DNA of 64,000 nucleotides from Pseudanabaena sp. (GCA_003249015.1 QBLS01000013.1:1-64000), one strand, 5' to 3'; counted from the stretch's first letter, positions 51,938-61,285 are shown. Translations and numbers: made by a program. Notes: generated from the letters alone by a model not told the origin.

Positions 51938-54900
51938 CTAGCGAGTTTTAAAATGACTTAAAGACTCCTGTAAATCTCCAGAATACCGCTTGGTGGTCTT
52001 CATGAATTTCGAGACTTCTCCAGAAGAAACTAGGGTTCTCTGCGCTATGTGAGAAATATCCTTCATTAAGTTAGCAACTCCTTCTGATGTCTGGACTTGT
52101 GTCAATGTTGCCTCAGAAATTGACGACATCAAGCCATCAATTTGTTGAGAAACTAGGGAAATCTGTTGCAGACTGTTTTTGGCAGCGATCGCTAAGTTTG
52201 TGCTTTCGGAAACCTGTTGACTTCCTGTCTCAACCACAGCCATTACTTCACCAGTCTCTAACTGAATATTACTAATTAGAGTCTCAACTTCTTTACTCAC
52301 CGCAACGGATCGAGCAGCCAACTCGCCCACTTCTTCAGCGACCATCACAAAGCTATTGTGCGAATCTCCTTTGCGAGAAGCAGCTAAAGTGGCGCTAATT
52401 GCCAAGAAGTTGGTTTTTACAGCAATTTCGTTAATCGTCGAAATTGCCTTAGCAATTTTTTGAGAAGCTTCGCCTAAGTGCTTAACTCGCTTGGCAGTGG
52501 TGGCAACCGTACTTTGTAGAGCATTAACTTTGTCCATCACACCATCAAGGGAGCGATCACCATCAGCTACATATTCAGCAACAGTTTGAGATGTCTGTAA
52601 TGCTTGCTGGCTAGTATCTACAATTTTGGTGGCGGATAGTTTTGACATCTGAGCCGTATTTAGCGATCGCGTCACCACATCCACTTGTCTTTGAGAGACA
52701 CTAGCTAAATTGGCGATCGCCTGCTCATTCTGTCCTAGAGAAAAATTAACCTGATTTGCCGAAGACTTGACCTGATTGACAATATTTTGCAACCCTCGCA
52801 TTACATCATCAAAAAAGATAGTTACCTCATTGAGGTCACTATTAACGGCTTTAGTGGATACCGTAAGATCACCATCTGCTAAAGACTGCATCTCCCTGAG
52901 CATTTGCATTAGCTGACCCTGAAGCTCTTCTTTCTGGCGACGATAGCCTTCCAACTCAGCATTTCGCTGAACCATTTCTGAGCGCACCTTTTTGCCCAAT
53001 CTCAGAATATTTTCATCGGTCAAGTCTTCGTCTTTTGCGTCCTGCTTTTCATCTCGTGCCAACTTAGCGAGCACCTTAAACAACTTCACCACCTGTAGCT
53101 GTAACCGCTGTTTCTCTTGTTCCTGCTTTTGCAGCATGATCTGAAACTGGGATGTCATCGTGTTGATACTTGCTGAAATATCAGACAGTTCGTCATGTCC
53201 AGCTACACTCAGGGCAACAAACTCAGCATCACCACGCAGCAAAGCCTTTAGAGCCATTCTAATTTCTTTCAGCCTACTGCTTAGCTTGCGAGATAGAACA
53301 TAGGCAATCGTAGCTACTAGCAGAGGTGTGCCCGCTATCCCTAGTCCGATCGCCATCAGTAATTGTTGACTGCCAACCGCTGCCGATGACTTATTAACCG
53401 TAGTCAATACATCCCATGGAGCTAATCCATAATTTTGCATCTCCAAGACGGGCGCATAGGCAAGGATTTGCGTATTGCGATCGCTGCGGGTAATATCCCG
53501 TAGATCCGCTGAGTTAGCCGACCTCAACTCAGGTAGCATCGCAAAATCATCTAGAGCCTCTCCACCAACACTAACTGGTTGAGAGCTAGCTACATATCGA
53601 TTTGAGCTATTAATCAAATAAAAATCAGTAACCCCATTGACCTGTGCCGACCTATCACTTGGACTCGTCGATTTCGCTAAGATGTCATCCCTTAGGGAAG
53701 TTTCCAATGGGTTTAAAGGAATCTCCACTTGGAGAATCGTATCTACCTTTTGAGAAACTGAATTCTTGACGGCAACCAAGGCATATATGGAGGTTCCATC
53801 CTTGCCAGTCACTGGTTCATTTAGGAACACATTATCCGCTGCACTAACTTTGGCAATAAGGCTAGGATCAAGATTAGTTACAGTATTAGACGTTTTTGCT
53901 GGCGCTTGCGCCACCACATTGCCGCTGGTGTCAAACACAGTCATATTGATGTACTGTGGGTAGACCTGACTATAGAGATTCAGTCGGTTTGTCAATTGTT
54001 GCCGATACTGTCTCTGTTGAGCTTGGACTTGAGCTACTGATGGTTTAGCGGCTGGTCTATTTGTCTGTAAGGTGTTTCTTCCTATCTCACTAGACATCAA
54101 CAACTTCTGCAAAACCCTGATGTCACTAACCTGCTGCTGCAAGAAGTTTCCTGTAGCCTTAGCGATCGCCAAAGCCTGTGTCTTTTGCTGTTGTCGCACC
54201 TTCCCCAGTAACAGCCCATCTCCTATTTGATAGGTAGCTACTCCAAGGGCAATTGCAGGAATTGTTGAGACTAAAGCTCCCCAAAGCGTAATTTTTTGGC
54301 TCACACTCGAAAGCTTAAATATATCCTCCAAAGCGATCGGCTGAGAGGTCTCTTCATAGCGCCTATTCTTTTTAGCAGGTTTATTTTTGCGCTGCTTCTT
54401 CTTAATATTTCGGGTATTGTCTACAGGAATATCAATACTGGTACTAGGCGAAATATCAACATCATCAAACAATATCGCTCCTAAGGAAGAGTTGCCGCTC
54501 AAGGGCAGTTCAGCAATAACTTCTTTTTTGGGTTCTTCAGACTTTTTAGATCTTTTATGACCTCTCTGTATGTTGGCGATCGTATCACCTAGTAATGACT
54601 TACTTTTTTCGATGGGTTGATGTTCTTCGATCTCAATACTTTCTATTTGTTCAAAGCCCCCAATCTCTTCAACGGGGCTATCTAAACTTTGTGGAAGCGG
54701 GTCTAGAATATGCTCATCAGTAATATGATCATCAGTCAGTGCATTCTCTGATGCAATAACCGACTGCTCTTTAAACAAAGCCGCGATCGCAGGGGGGGGA
54801 GGAATTGGTCCTAACTTGAGTGGAGGTGGGTTCTTAGATTCTTGAATTTTAGTCGCATCAGTACCAGTAGCTACGACTGATACATGATTGTCAACTAAAT

Positions 54901-55426
54901 TAGTAGGCACAGTAGCTTGGTCATCGCTGTAAAAATGTTCTCCCAGTCTCTTAGAATCAGCAGAACCATTAAGAGAAGTCCCATTTTGCAGGGGTAATTT
55001 TAAAGCTCGATCACTAGGATAATGACCATTGCCATTGCTTCCATTTAAACTACTAGGAATATTTTCAGAAATATCATGTTGAGGAGCAGTATCTAACTTA
55101 ACTGGCTCAATGGGTTTGTCGATCACAGGCGCGGTAACAGCAACCGATCTATTTGACTCTCCATTAGCAAGTTTATTTTGGATTTGAGCGAGGGATGTAC
55201 TGGCAAGGTCAAGCAGATCGGGATCATCAGTCAAGGTCAATACCTGCTGATACTGAACTTTCGCATACTCTATCTTCCCAGCTTTTCTGAAGGTTGCCCC
55301 CAACCAAATGTGTAATTTAGGATTACGAGGATCTTCATACAACAGTTCAGAAAACTGTTGCATCGCCTCCTCATATCTTCCTTCTGCATAGGAATGTAGA
55401 GCCGCCTGATACTGCGCTGTCATCAT
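51938..55426 (-). CDS. PilJ-like methyl-accepting chemotaxis protein
   Basis: A 1162-residue receptor. The N-terminal TPR-like region (ALHSYAEGRYEEAMQQFSELLYEDP) is typical of cyanobacterial PilJ/TaxD proteins. A Pro/Ser/Glu-rich linker runs to about residue 370, then a membrane helix (ITLWGALVSTIPAIALGVAT), an extracytoplasmic sensor domain, a second helix (LLMAIGLGIAGTPLLVATIAYVL), HAMP, and the signalling domain with FVMVAEEVGELAARSVAVSKEVE. It likely feeds a pilus-phototaxis pathway. It is the first gene of a two-gene unit with the PilL-like protein; pilG, pilH and pilI are not here. Confidence 0.85.
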   Translation of the reverse strand: MMTAQYQAALHSYAEGRYEEAMQQFSELLYEDPRNPKLHIWLGATFRKAGKIEYAKVQYQQVLTLTDDPDLLDLASTSLAQIQNKLANGESNRSVAVTAPVIDKPIEPVKLDTAPQHDISENIPSSLNGSNGNGHYPSDRALKLPLQNGTSLNGSADSKRLGEHFYSDDQATVPTNLVDNHVSVVATGTDATKIQESKNPPPLKLGPIPPPPAIAALFKEQSVIASENALTDDHITDEHILDPLPQSLDSPVEEIGGFEQIESIEIEEHQPIEKSKSLLGDTIANIQRGHKRSKKSEEPKKEVIAELPLSGNSSLGAILFDDVDISPSTSIDIPVDNTRNIKKKQRKNKPAKKNRRYEETSQPIALEDIFKLSSVSQKITLWGALVSTIPAIALGVATYQIGDGLLLGKVRQQQKTQALAIAKATGNFLQQQVSDIRVLQKLLMSSEIGRNTLQTNRPAAKPSVAQVQAQQRQYRQQLTNRLNLYSQVYPQYINMTVFDTSGNVVAQAPAKTSNTVTNLDPSLIAKVSAADNVFLNEPVTGKDGTSIYALVAVKNSVSQKVDTILQVEIPLNPLETSLRDDILAKSTSPSDRSAQVNGVTDFYLINSSNRYVASSQPVSVGGEALDDFAMLPELRSANSADLRDITRSDRNTQILAYAPVLEMQNYGLAPWDVLTTVNKSSAAVGSQQLLMAIGLGIAGTPLLVATIAYVLSRKLSSRLKEIRMALKALLRGDAEFVALSVAGHDELSDISASINTMTSQFQIMLQKQEQEKQRLQLQVVKLFKVLAKLARDEKQDAKDEDLTDENILRLGKKVRSEMVQRNAELEGYRRQKEELQGQLMQMLREMQSLADGDLTVSTKAVNSDLNEVTIFFDDVMRGLQNIVNQVKSSANQVNFSLGQNEQAIANLASVSQRQVDVVTRSLNTAQMSKLSATKIVDTSQQALQTSQTVAEYVADGDRSLDGVMDKVNALQSTVATTAKRVKHLGEASQKIAKAISTINEIAVKTNFLAISATLAASRKGDSHNSFVMVAEEVGELAARSVAVSKEVETLISNIQLETGEVMAVVETGSQQVSESTNLAIAAKNSLQQISLVSQQIDGLMSSISEATLTQVQTSEGVANLMKDISHIAQRTLVSSGEVSKFMKTTKRYSGDLQESLSHFKTR

Positions 55427-56071
55427 GATCGTCCCTGTTAATTACGTCATCTTGTTTCAGACAAAGAGTCTTGTATCCTGACAAGTCTCCTACTAATTAA
55501 TTAAACGAATTTACACCTAAATTTTCTAGCGCCATTTTGCTTGTGTTTAACGAAAAGAGTGCTATTGTAATAAAGGATTTGTTGTACTCAGTTATTTATA
55601 GAAATTGAAAAAACTGGCTTTATTACTTAGATGTGATTGGCTCCTCAACCTGAAGTTAGACGAAAGACGTGAGTCTGACCCTACCCTCTCTTGGGATGAT
55701 GCCTGTGAAGGACCCAGTATGTCCCGATCAACCTTTTAACTATTGGGGTTGTGACTGTTGTAGTTAGCGACCTAGGTTGATCGCTTCTCGAATGTGAGAA
55801 GACTAAATATTTTCAAAACTGAATATGACACTTTAGCTCCCATGGGAACTAGATGTTTTAAGCTGCGGTGTTTGCTGGATGCTAGATGACTACTGTCTAT
55901 TATTTGACAGTGGCTATCTGCCTGAAGAATTGTGTGATCTAGCACTAGATCTTCTAGAAGCATCTGGGCAGCATTGGTACGTCTTCTGTTCTGTTTTGAA
56001 AGCTTAACGATTTTTTCTGCATACTCTCTCCCATATTTTGACAACACATAGCATCTAGGATAAACAGAACC
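55427..56071. other. 645-base structured gap between pilJ-like and speY-like genes
   Basis: Divergent spacer. A stem CGATCAACCT/AGGTTGATCG with a 39-base loop occupies 55725-55783, followed by CTTCTC/GAGAAG at 55784-55801. TTGTGT and TATTGT near 55544 and 55562 could be a promoter reading toward speY. A 91-codon minus-strand frame (55772-56047) has no family character and I do not accept it as a gene. Confidence 0.5.
55879..56007 (+). CDS. Possible 42-codon leader ORF upstream of the speY-like gene
   Basis: Encodes a 42-residue acidic, hydrophobic peptide with MLDDYCLLFDSGYLPEELCD at the start and GQHWYVFCSVLKA at the end. It ends 64 bases before the downstream ATG. There is no good Shine-Dalgarno, and no homologue is known to me. 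Listed because it keeps a sensible composition and lies in a long leader of a polyamine gene. It may be chance. Confidence 0.25.
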   Translation: MLDDYCLLFDSGYLPEELCDLALDLLEASGQHWYVFCSVLKA

Positions 56072-57130
56072 ATGAAACGTGATCTACTTAAACAAACTGT
56101 TGAACACATTGACATCAAAGCTTTTGATGTAGTCGGCTTGGTTGATGCCATGGCAAATACAGCCTTTCAAGGAAGGAACCTTGGACGTGCTGCTCATATC
56201 TATGACGATATGATTAAGGACAAGGATTGTGCCATTATCTTGTGTCTTGCAGGTTCTTTGTTTAGCGCTGGACTAAAGGGAGTCGTTTACGATCTAATCG
56301 CCAACAACATGGTTGACATGATTGTCTCTACAGGAGCAAATATCGTTGATCAAGACTTCTTTGAAGCCCTTGGATTCCGCCATTATGTCGGTGATACCTT
56401 CGCTGATGATAGCGTTCTCCGTGAGAATGCGATTGATCGCATCTATGACACCTACATTGATGAAGATGAGTTGCGTGTTTGCGACATGACGATCGCAGAA
56501 ATTGCTAATTCTTTACCTCGTCGCACCTATTCTTCCCGTGAGTTCATCTATGAAATGGGTGCTTACTTAGACAAGAATGCTAAGAATCGTCATTCTGTAG
56601 TTTTGGCAGCTTATGAACATCAAGTTCCAATCTTCGTTCCCGCTTTCAGTGACTGTTCCGCAGGTTTTGGTCTTGTCCATCATCAGTGGAATTCCCCTGA
56701 AGATCACATCAGCATTGACTCTGTACGTGACTTCCGTGAGTTGACCCAGTGTAAGCTGGCTAGCCCTCACACTGGACTGTTCATGGTCGGTGGTGGTGTT
56801 CCTAAGAACTTCGCTCAGGATACTGTAGTAGCGGCTGAGTTGCTCGGTTTTGATGCAGCAATGCACAAGTATGCTGTTCAGATTACCGTTGCCGATGAAC
56901 GCGATGGTGCTCTCTCTGGCTCAACTTTGAAGGAAGCTCATTCTTGGGGTAAGGTTGATATCGTCAAGGAGCAGATGGTTTACTCTGAAGCGACTGTAGC
57001 TTTGCCTTTGATTGCAGGTTATGTCTACGGTAAGCGTAACTGGTGCGATCGCGCGCCTCGTCAATTGGCTCAGTTGTTCAACAAGCCTATTGCTTCTTTC
57101 AGCAGTATTCCTACACCTGTTAGCGTCTAG
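56072..57130 (+). CDS. speY: Deoxyhypusine synthase-like polyamine biosynthesis protein
   Basis: A 352-residue NAD-dependent enzyme of the deoxyhypusine synthase family. Conserved NAD and substrate regions include CLAGSLFSAGLKGVVYDLI, VSTGANIVDQDF, VPAFSDCSAGFGLVH and VGGGVPKNFAQD. The active-site Lys lies in LKEAHSWGKVD, as in eukaryotic deoxyhypusine synthase. Bacterial members act in polyamine synthesis (annotated as SpeY or homospermidine synthesis proteins) because bacteria lack eIF5A; exact reaction here is inferred. Followed by a terminator; preceded by a long leader. Confidence 0.85.
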   Translation: MKRDLLKQTVEHIDIKAFDVVGLVDAMANTAFQGRNLGRAAHIYDDMIKDKDCAIILCLAGSLFSAGLKGVVYDLIANNMVDMIVSTGANIVDQDFFEALGFRHYVGDTFADDSVLRENAIDRIYDTYIDEDELRVCDMTIAEIANSLPRRTYSSREFIYEMGAYLDKNAKNRHSVVLAAYEHQVPIFVPAFSDCSAGFGLVHHQWNSPEDHISIDSVRDFRELTQCKLASPHTGLFMVGGGVPKNFAQDTVVAAELLGFDAAMHKYAVQITVADERDGALSGSTLKEAHSWGKVDIVKEQMVYSEATVALPLIAGYVYGKRNWCDRAPRQLAQLFNKPIASFSSIPTPVSV

Positions 57131-57146
57131 TTAGTTATCTTTCTAG

Positions 57147-57181
57147 AATAGAAAAGCCTCGCAATGCGAGGCTTTTCTATT
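57147..57181 (+). terminator. speY terminator
   Basis: AATAGAAAAGCCTCGC and exact complement around AAT, followed by TTTT, 17 bases after the stop. Confidence 0.8.
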
Positions 57182-57215
57182 TTGGGGATTTTTTGTGAAT
57201 TAAAAAAACCAGTAA

Positions 57216-57330
57216 TATAGCGAAAAAAGTTTTGCTTAGGACATAAAACCAGAAGGCGAGTGGCGGCGCTCCGCGCCGCCACTCGCTTCTTGGTTTTTGA
57301 TTTGTACTAACTAACTCTTGCTTTGCTATA
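57216..57330 (+). mobile_element. 115-bp MITE-like element, family 1, copy C
   Basis: Nearly identical to the copy at 31853, including flanks TATAGCGAAAAAAGTTTTGC and TAACTCTTGCTTTGCTATA. Loop is TCC. The best-preserved copy. Confidence 0.78.
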
Positions 57331-57406
57331 CCAAATAGAGAAATGGCTAAGCCATTTCTCTATTTGGTAATAGATTGAGTGGCGGCGCTTTGCGCCACCA
57401 CTCAAT
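57331..57406. repeat. Two hairpins following the family 1 element
   Basis: CCAAATAGAGAAATGGC TAA with complement (57331-57367), then ATTGAGTGGCGGCGC TTT with a partner that has one mismatch (57374-57406). A fragment GGCTACGCCATTTCTTTATT follows. They abut the MITE without spacing. Confidence 0.6.
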
Positions 57407-57517
57407 TCTTTTTTTAGATGGCTACGCCATTTCTTTATTGGGTAAAACTTGTCTTAAGGTACTTAAGAGTATTGTGGGGATGCACAGTAAAATAGGAAAT
57501 TATTTATCAAAAGTGGT

Positions 57518-57859
57518 ATGAAGCTAAAACCTCTCCTAATTGGATCTGCTTTGGTTGCTGTGCTCATGCTTGTTAGTAATCCTAGTAAGGAACGTTATTC
57601 GTACTATGCAAGCGAAGAATTTTCAGAAATGGGTAAGGAATTTTTATGCTCTCTTGATATTCCCGCCGATGGATTTAAACAGTTATGTGGGGTGGCTCTA
57701 CCAGTAGGCAAAACTGTACTTAAGCCCGTAGTTGAACTGTTAGTTGGACAACTAACAACACCGCAAAATTTCTTTTTATTTAGTATTTACACAACTGATT
57801 TAGGTACAAAAAAATTCACTACGATCGCCGCTTTTGGTAATTTTTATATGTTCAAATAA
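57518..57859 (+). CDS. DUF4359 domain-containing protein
   Basis: A 113-residue protein with an N-terminal signal or anchor (LLIGSALVAVLMLVS) and the DUF4359 pattern NPSKERYSYYASEEFSEMGKEFLC plus NFFLFSIYTTDLGTKKFTTIAAFGNFYMF. Found mainly in cyanobacteria. Likely membrane-attached or exported. Function unknown. Confidence 0.85.
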   Translation: MKLKPLLIGSALVAVLMLVSNPSKERYSYYASEEFSEMGKEFLCSLDIPADGFKQLCGVALPVGKTVLKPVVELLVGQLTTPQNFFLFSIYTTDLGTKKFTTIAAFGNFYMFK

Positions 57860-57890
57860 ATAGAAGCGGTGCAAAGCACCGCTTCTATTT
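57858..57890. terminator. Bidirectional terminator between the DUF4359 gene and obgE
   Basis: AAATAGAAGCGGTGC and exact complement around AAA, overlapping the stops of both converging genes. Confidence 0.75.
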
Positions 57891-58884
57891 ATGGATTGTC
57901 GCAATCAAATTTCTCCAATAGTTTCCAGACAGATTGCAAGAGCTTGTCTAGTCCCTTTTTGGAAGCGGCGGAAATTGCCAAAATTGGTAGATCAAATTGT
58001 GCAGCGATCGCTTCTACATCTTCGGGCAACATCGCATCAATTTTATTGAGCGCTAAAATCTGGGGCTTGTCCGCAAGTCCATGACCATAGGCTGCTAACT
58101 CCTCTTGGATCGTGTGATATGCCAAGAGCGGATCTTCTTGAGTAACATCAATGAGATGGATTAATAACTTCGTGCGTTCCACATGACGTAGGAAGTCATG
58201 ACCAAGCCCGATCCCTTCGGAAGCACCTTCAATTAATCCAGGAATATCTGCAAATACAATTCCATCACCCGATGGCTTAGAAACCACTCCCAAGTTAGGC
58301 ACTAGGGTCGTGAATGGATAATCAGCAATTTTGGGGCGCGCTGCGGAAACTACTGAAATTAGCGTGGACTTGCCCGCATTGGGTAAGCCGATGATCCCCA
58401 CTTCAGCGATCAACTTCAACTCTAGATATAAAGTTAATTCCTCTCCAGGCAGACCAGGTAAAGCATAGTCGGGGGCGCGATTTTGATTGCTTAAAAAGTA
58501 TTTATTACCAAGTCCACCTTTGCCTCCTCTAGCAACTACCAAGGTCTGATCTATTTCAACCAAATCTCCTAATACTTCACCTGTTGCTTCGTTCATGACC
58601 ACGGTGCCGACAGGCACTTTGATAATGCGATCGCTACCTCTTTTTCCCGTCATATTACTGGGGCCACCGCGTTCACCATTTTCAGCTTTAAAAATATTTT
58701 CAAAGCGAAAATCCAATAGTGTTTGCAGATCGGTAGTGGCTTGCAAAATCACCGATCCGCCATTACCACCATTGCCGCCTGCGGGACCGCCTGCTGGTAC
58801 ATATTTTTCACGACGAAAGGCAACCAGCCCATCGCCGCCATCTCCAGACTTAACCTGTATCGTAACTCGATCAATAAAATGCAT
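57889..58884 (-). CDS. obgE: GTPase ObgE/CgtA
   Basis: A 331-residue ribosome-associated GTPase. The Gly-rich OBG domain (VTIQVKSGDGGDGLVAFRREK, GGPAGGNGGNGGSVIL) is followed by the G domain with GLPNAGKSTLIS, VFADIPGLIEGAS, and NKIDAM. The C-terminal extension found in some bacteria is absent. Essential in most bacteria for 50S maturation. Monocistronic. Confidence 0.97.
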   Translation of the reverse strand: MHFIDRVTIQVKSGDGGDGLVAFRREKYVPAGGPAGGNGGNGGSVILQATTDLQTLLDFRFENIFKAENGERGGPSNMTGKRGSDRIIKVPVGTVVMNEATGEVLGDLVEIDQTLVVARGGKGGLGNKYFLSNQNRAPDYALPGLPGEELTLYLELKLIAEVGIIGLPNAGKSTLISVVSAARPKIADYPFTTLVPNLGVVSKPSGDGIVFADIPGLIEGASEGIGLGHDFLRHVERTKLLIHLIDVTQEDPLLAYHTIQEELAAYGHGLADKPQILALNKIDAMLPEDVEAIAAQFDLPILAISAASKKGLDKLLQSVWKLLEKFDCDNP

Positions 58885-59038
58885 TGCTAACTCAATTACT
58901 GGCGTTGTCTAACCAAGACAATCAACTTCACTCATTGGAGAGTTTGGTCTATAGCTGTCGCCAGTCTTGTTGAGACACAAAACCAGATCCTTCGGCTCTT
59001 GGCTTTTGATTGGTTCTAAGGCAAGTGACTACAGCTAT

Positions 59039-59083
59039 AAAACCAAGTTAGGAAATTGCAAGGCAATTTCCTAACTTGGTTTT
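59039..59083. terminator. 21-bp hairpin, AAG loop
   Basis: AAAACCAAGTTAGGAAATTGC and exact complement. It lies upstream of obgE and downstream of the SH3 gene's terminator, preceded by TAGCTGTCGCCAGTCTT at about 58952, an inverted match to 41159. Confidence 0.6.
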
Positions 59084-59158
59084 AGATCTATTATGCAGCG
59101 ATCGCGGTAGCAATTCTAATTATAAAAATCAGTTTTTTGAGGGCTAGCCTTTAAAAAA

Positions 59159-59216
59159 CAAAAGCGAGAAGCTTGATTCGCTCGCTAAGTATGAAGATCA
59201 AGCTTCTCGCTTTTGT
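59159..59216 (-). terminator. Terminator of the SH3-domain gene
   Basis: ACAAAAGCGAGAAGCTTGAT and exact complement around about 18 bases; the distal arm touches the gene's stop. Confidence 0.7.
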
Positions 59217-59660
59217 CTATTCTTTAGTAATATTACCAACCCGAACCCATCCTTCTTCTTTGGTACTTTCATTTCTTACCAATACCCATTCACGATCTGG
59301 CGTTTCCTTGATTACGGCGACCTTAGCATTAAAGTCAGCTCCACCGACACTACCAGATGCTTGACTAGGCTCGGCTCGAAATACTAGCCCGATACTGGCA
59401 TTAACGCGCCCTTGGTATTTGGCTTCGGGAGATTTGGGCTTAGCTTTAACTGTTGGTTTAGGCACTGGTGGCACTTTGATCGCCGCGATCGGAGACTTCG
59501 GTACAGGGGCGGCTTTAAGATCATTGGAAAAAGTCGGTCGTTCGGGCTGTTTTCTATAGGGTGTAATCACGTAGTACCAGACGATCGCCACTATCGAGCC
59601 GATCAATCCAATACTGAAAGCTAAACTGACACTTGATTTTGCTGTTTCTGGAAATCTCAT
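59217..59660 (-). CDS. Membrane-anchored bacterial SH3-domain protein
   Basis: A 147-residue protein. One helix (VSLAFSIGLIGSIVAIVWYYV) is followed by a Pro/Lys-rich linker (IKVPPVPKPTVKAKPKSPE) and an SH3b-like domain (GLVFRAEPSQASGSVGGADFNAKVAVIKETPDREWVLVRN, GWVRVGNI). SH3b domains often bind peptidoglycan or peptides. The linker suggests it crosses the wall region. Target unknown. Confidence 0.82.
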   Translation of the reverse strand: MRFPETAKSSVSLAFSIGLIGSIVAIVWYYVITPYRKQPERPTFSNDLKAAPVPKSPIAAIKVPPVPKPTVKAKPKSPEAKYQGRVNASIGLVFRAEPSQASGSVGGADFNAKVAVIKETPDREWVLVRNESTKEEGWVRVGNITKE

Positions 59661-59801
59661 TCGCCTACCCGTAGCGCTTTGCGCTATTAAAACCTAGATA
59701 AGTTCCTAAAATTTAGTCATGGATACTTGGTTAGATAGATTAACCTATGTTTTGTAAATTTGAAAAATTTTCTAGCTTTTAGGGCGGCGTTATAGTGATT
59801 T

Positions 59802-59909
59802 TCAAGCAAGCATTTATTTCCCCGCCTTCGGCGGGGAAATAAATGCTTGCTTGACGGATAAACGCATTTTTAATAAGAGTGGCTGCTGCGCCACCACTCT
59901 TATTAAAAA
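59802..59909 (-). terminator. Two hairpins after hisZ
   Basis: TCAAGCAAGCATTTATTTCC and CCGCC around TTC with complement (59802-59854), then TTTTTAATAAGAGTGGC-type arms at 59867-59909 ending at the hisZ stop. The second is the likelier terminator. Confidence 0.7.
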
Positions 59910-61100
59910 CTAGAGAGTTTCGAGGCTAACACCATCATTGACCCATGCAATTTTGGCGATGCCTCGAGATCGCGCGTGGTCACGAACTTGCGCTTCATCA
60001 CGAATTTCTAACTCTAACTCGATCGCTTCGTGGGGAGACTCTTTACGCAACTTGGCAGCATAGGCAAAGGCGGCTTGCATTGCCTCAACAGTTTTGGCGA
60101 CTACAAGGCAACTTGTGGGCGGGAGAGACTGGGGTAACTGTGATTGGAGAGCCTGTTGCAAATCTTCCAGATTCAGGCAAAAGCCAATACTGGGATAGCT
60201 GAAGTTTTGGGGATGATACATACCAAGAAGGCGATCGTAGCGTCCGCCTTGGGCAACTACATAGTGATTGCAAGCGACTTCAAAGACAATTCCTGTGTAA
60301 TAGTCAAAGGTTTGTAAAAAGCTGAGGTCAAGAATTAGGCGATCGCTGCAAGCAATCCCCGTACTTTCCCACAGGTCGATTAATGATTTCAAATAATTAA
60401 TTTCACCTGTTAGTCCTGAAGTCCAGACACTATTGGCTAAGCGACTCAGGACATCTTTGGGCTTGCCACGCAGATCGATGATTTCGAGCGCGTAGCTTTT
60501 GACATCGGCTGGTAAATTCATTTCTAGTAAGGCAATCCGATCCAAACTCGCTAGGCACTGGCGCACCTTAGACCGATATTGCTCAGGCAGTAAACCTAGC
60601 AATGCCCCAGTCAATCGTGCATCACCAAGGATAATTTGCCAATCGGGAAGCTCCACTCGCTCCAAACTTGCCGCTAGGAGCATCAAAATCTCACCGTCAG
60701 CAATTAGCCCCGAAGCGCCTAGCAGCTCCACTCCCGCTTGAAAGGATTCCTCTGAGCTATTATTGGCTCTGCGCCGAAATACATTGGCATTGTAGTAGAG
60801 TCGTTGCGGACAGGTTGCCACATTCTGCCCCAGCCTTGCGGCATAAGCACGGGCGATCGAGGCTGTAAACTCGGGACGCAATCCTAAGATATCAATGCTG
60901 TTGCTATGTATTTGGATCACCGACTCAGGATCTACGGCTCCACCTGCGGTCAGCGATCGCAAATGTTCCACGGTGGGCGTAATAATGCGCTGGTAGCCCC
61001 ACGACTGAAATACTTGCTGAATACGGCTCTCGATCCAGCACTTTTGAGCAACATCTAGGGGGAGTAAGTCTTTTGCGCCAGTTGGCAGTTGATGCACCAT
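59910..61100 (-). CDS. hisZ: ATP phosphoribosyltransferase regulatory subunit
   Basis: A 396-residue HisS-like protein lacking tRNA synthetase function. It forms a complex with short-form HisG for the first step of histidine synthesis. Blocks are LPTGAKDLLPLDVAQK, YQRIITPTVEHL, LGLRPEFTASIARAYAARLG, RLYYNANVFRR, and TFDYYTGIVFEV plus GGRYDRLLG. hisG is not in the window. Confidence 0.93.
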   Translation of the reverse strand: MVHQLPTGAKDLLPLDVAQKCWIESRIQQVFQSWGYQRIITPTVEHLRSLTAGGAVDPESVIQIHSNSIDILGLRPEFTASIARAYAARLGQNVATCPQRLYYNANVFRRRANNSSEESFQAGVELLGASGLIADGEILMLLAASLERVELPDWQIILGDARLTGALLGLLPEQYRSKVRQCLASLDRIALLEMNLPADVKSYALEIIDLRGKPKDVLSRLANSVWTSGLTGEINYLKSLIDLWESTGIACSDRLILDLSFLQTFDYYTGIVFEVACNHYVVAQGGRYDRLLGMYHPQNFSYPSIGFCLNLEDLQQALQSQLPQSLPPTSCLVVAKTVEAMQAAFAYAAKLRKESPHEAIELELEIRDEAQVRDHARSRGIAKIAWVNDGVSLETL

Positions 61101-61125
61101 ACAATTCTCTTAGTCTGGGGTTTTG

Positions 61126-61285
61126 ATAGAACTTAAAAGCGTTGCTTCGCAACGCTTTTAAGTTCTATCTTGGTTCTAGCGGCGCAACGCGCCGTCTCTG
61201 CCTAATCTTACCGTGATTGGTATAACCTAAAAACCAAAAAGGTTGTTCCGCCCGCGTAGCGGGCGGAACAACCTTTTTGGTTTTT
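61126..61285. repeat. Two hairpins between hisZ and the amidase gene
   Basis: ATAGAACTTAAAAGCGTTGC TTC with complement (61126-61168) and a 27-bp stem of AAAAACCAAAAAGGTTGTTC plus CGCCCGC around GTA (61229-61285). A third, CAAATAAAGAAAGGGC GGA, occupies 61286-61320 and abuts the amidase stop, where it may act as terminator. Confidence 0.7.

Noticed and set aside
55620-55803. 6S RNA or other named small RNA
   Set aside because: Stems are present, but I could not match the 6S, SRP, RNase P or Yfr consensus, and no T-run follows.
55772-56047. 91-codon minus-strand gene between pilJ-like and speY-like genes
   Set aside because: No recognisable family, no clear ribosome site, and it lies across the predicted leader of the divergent gene.
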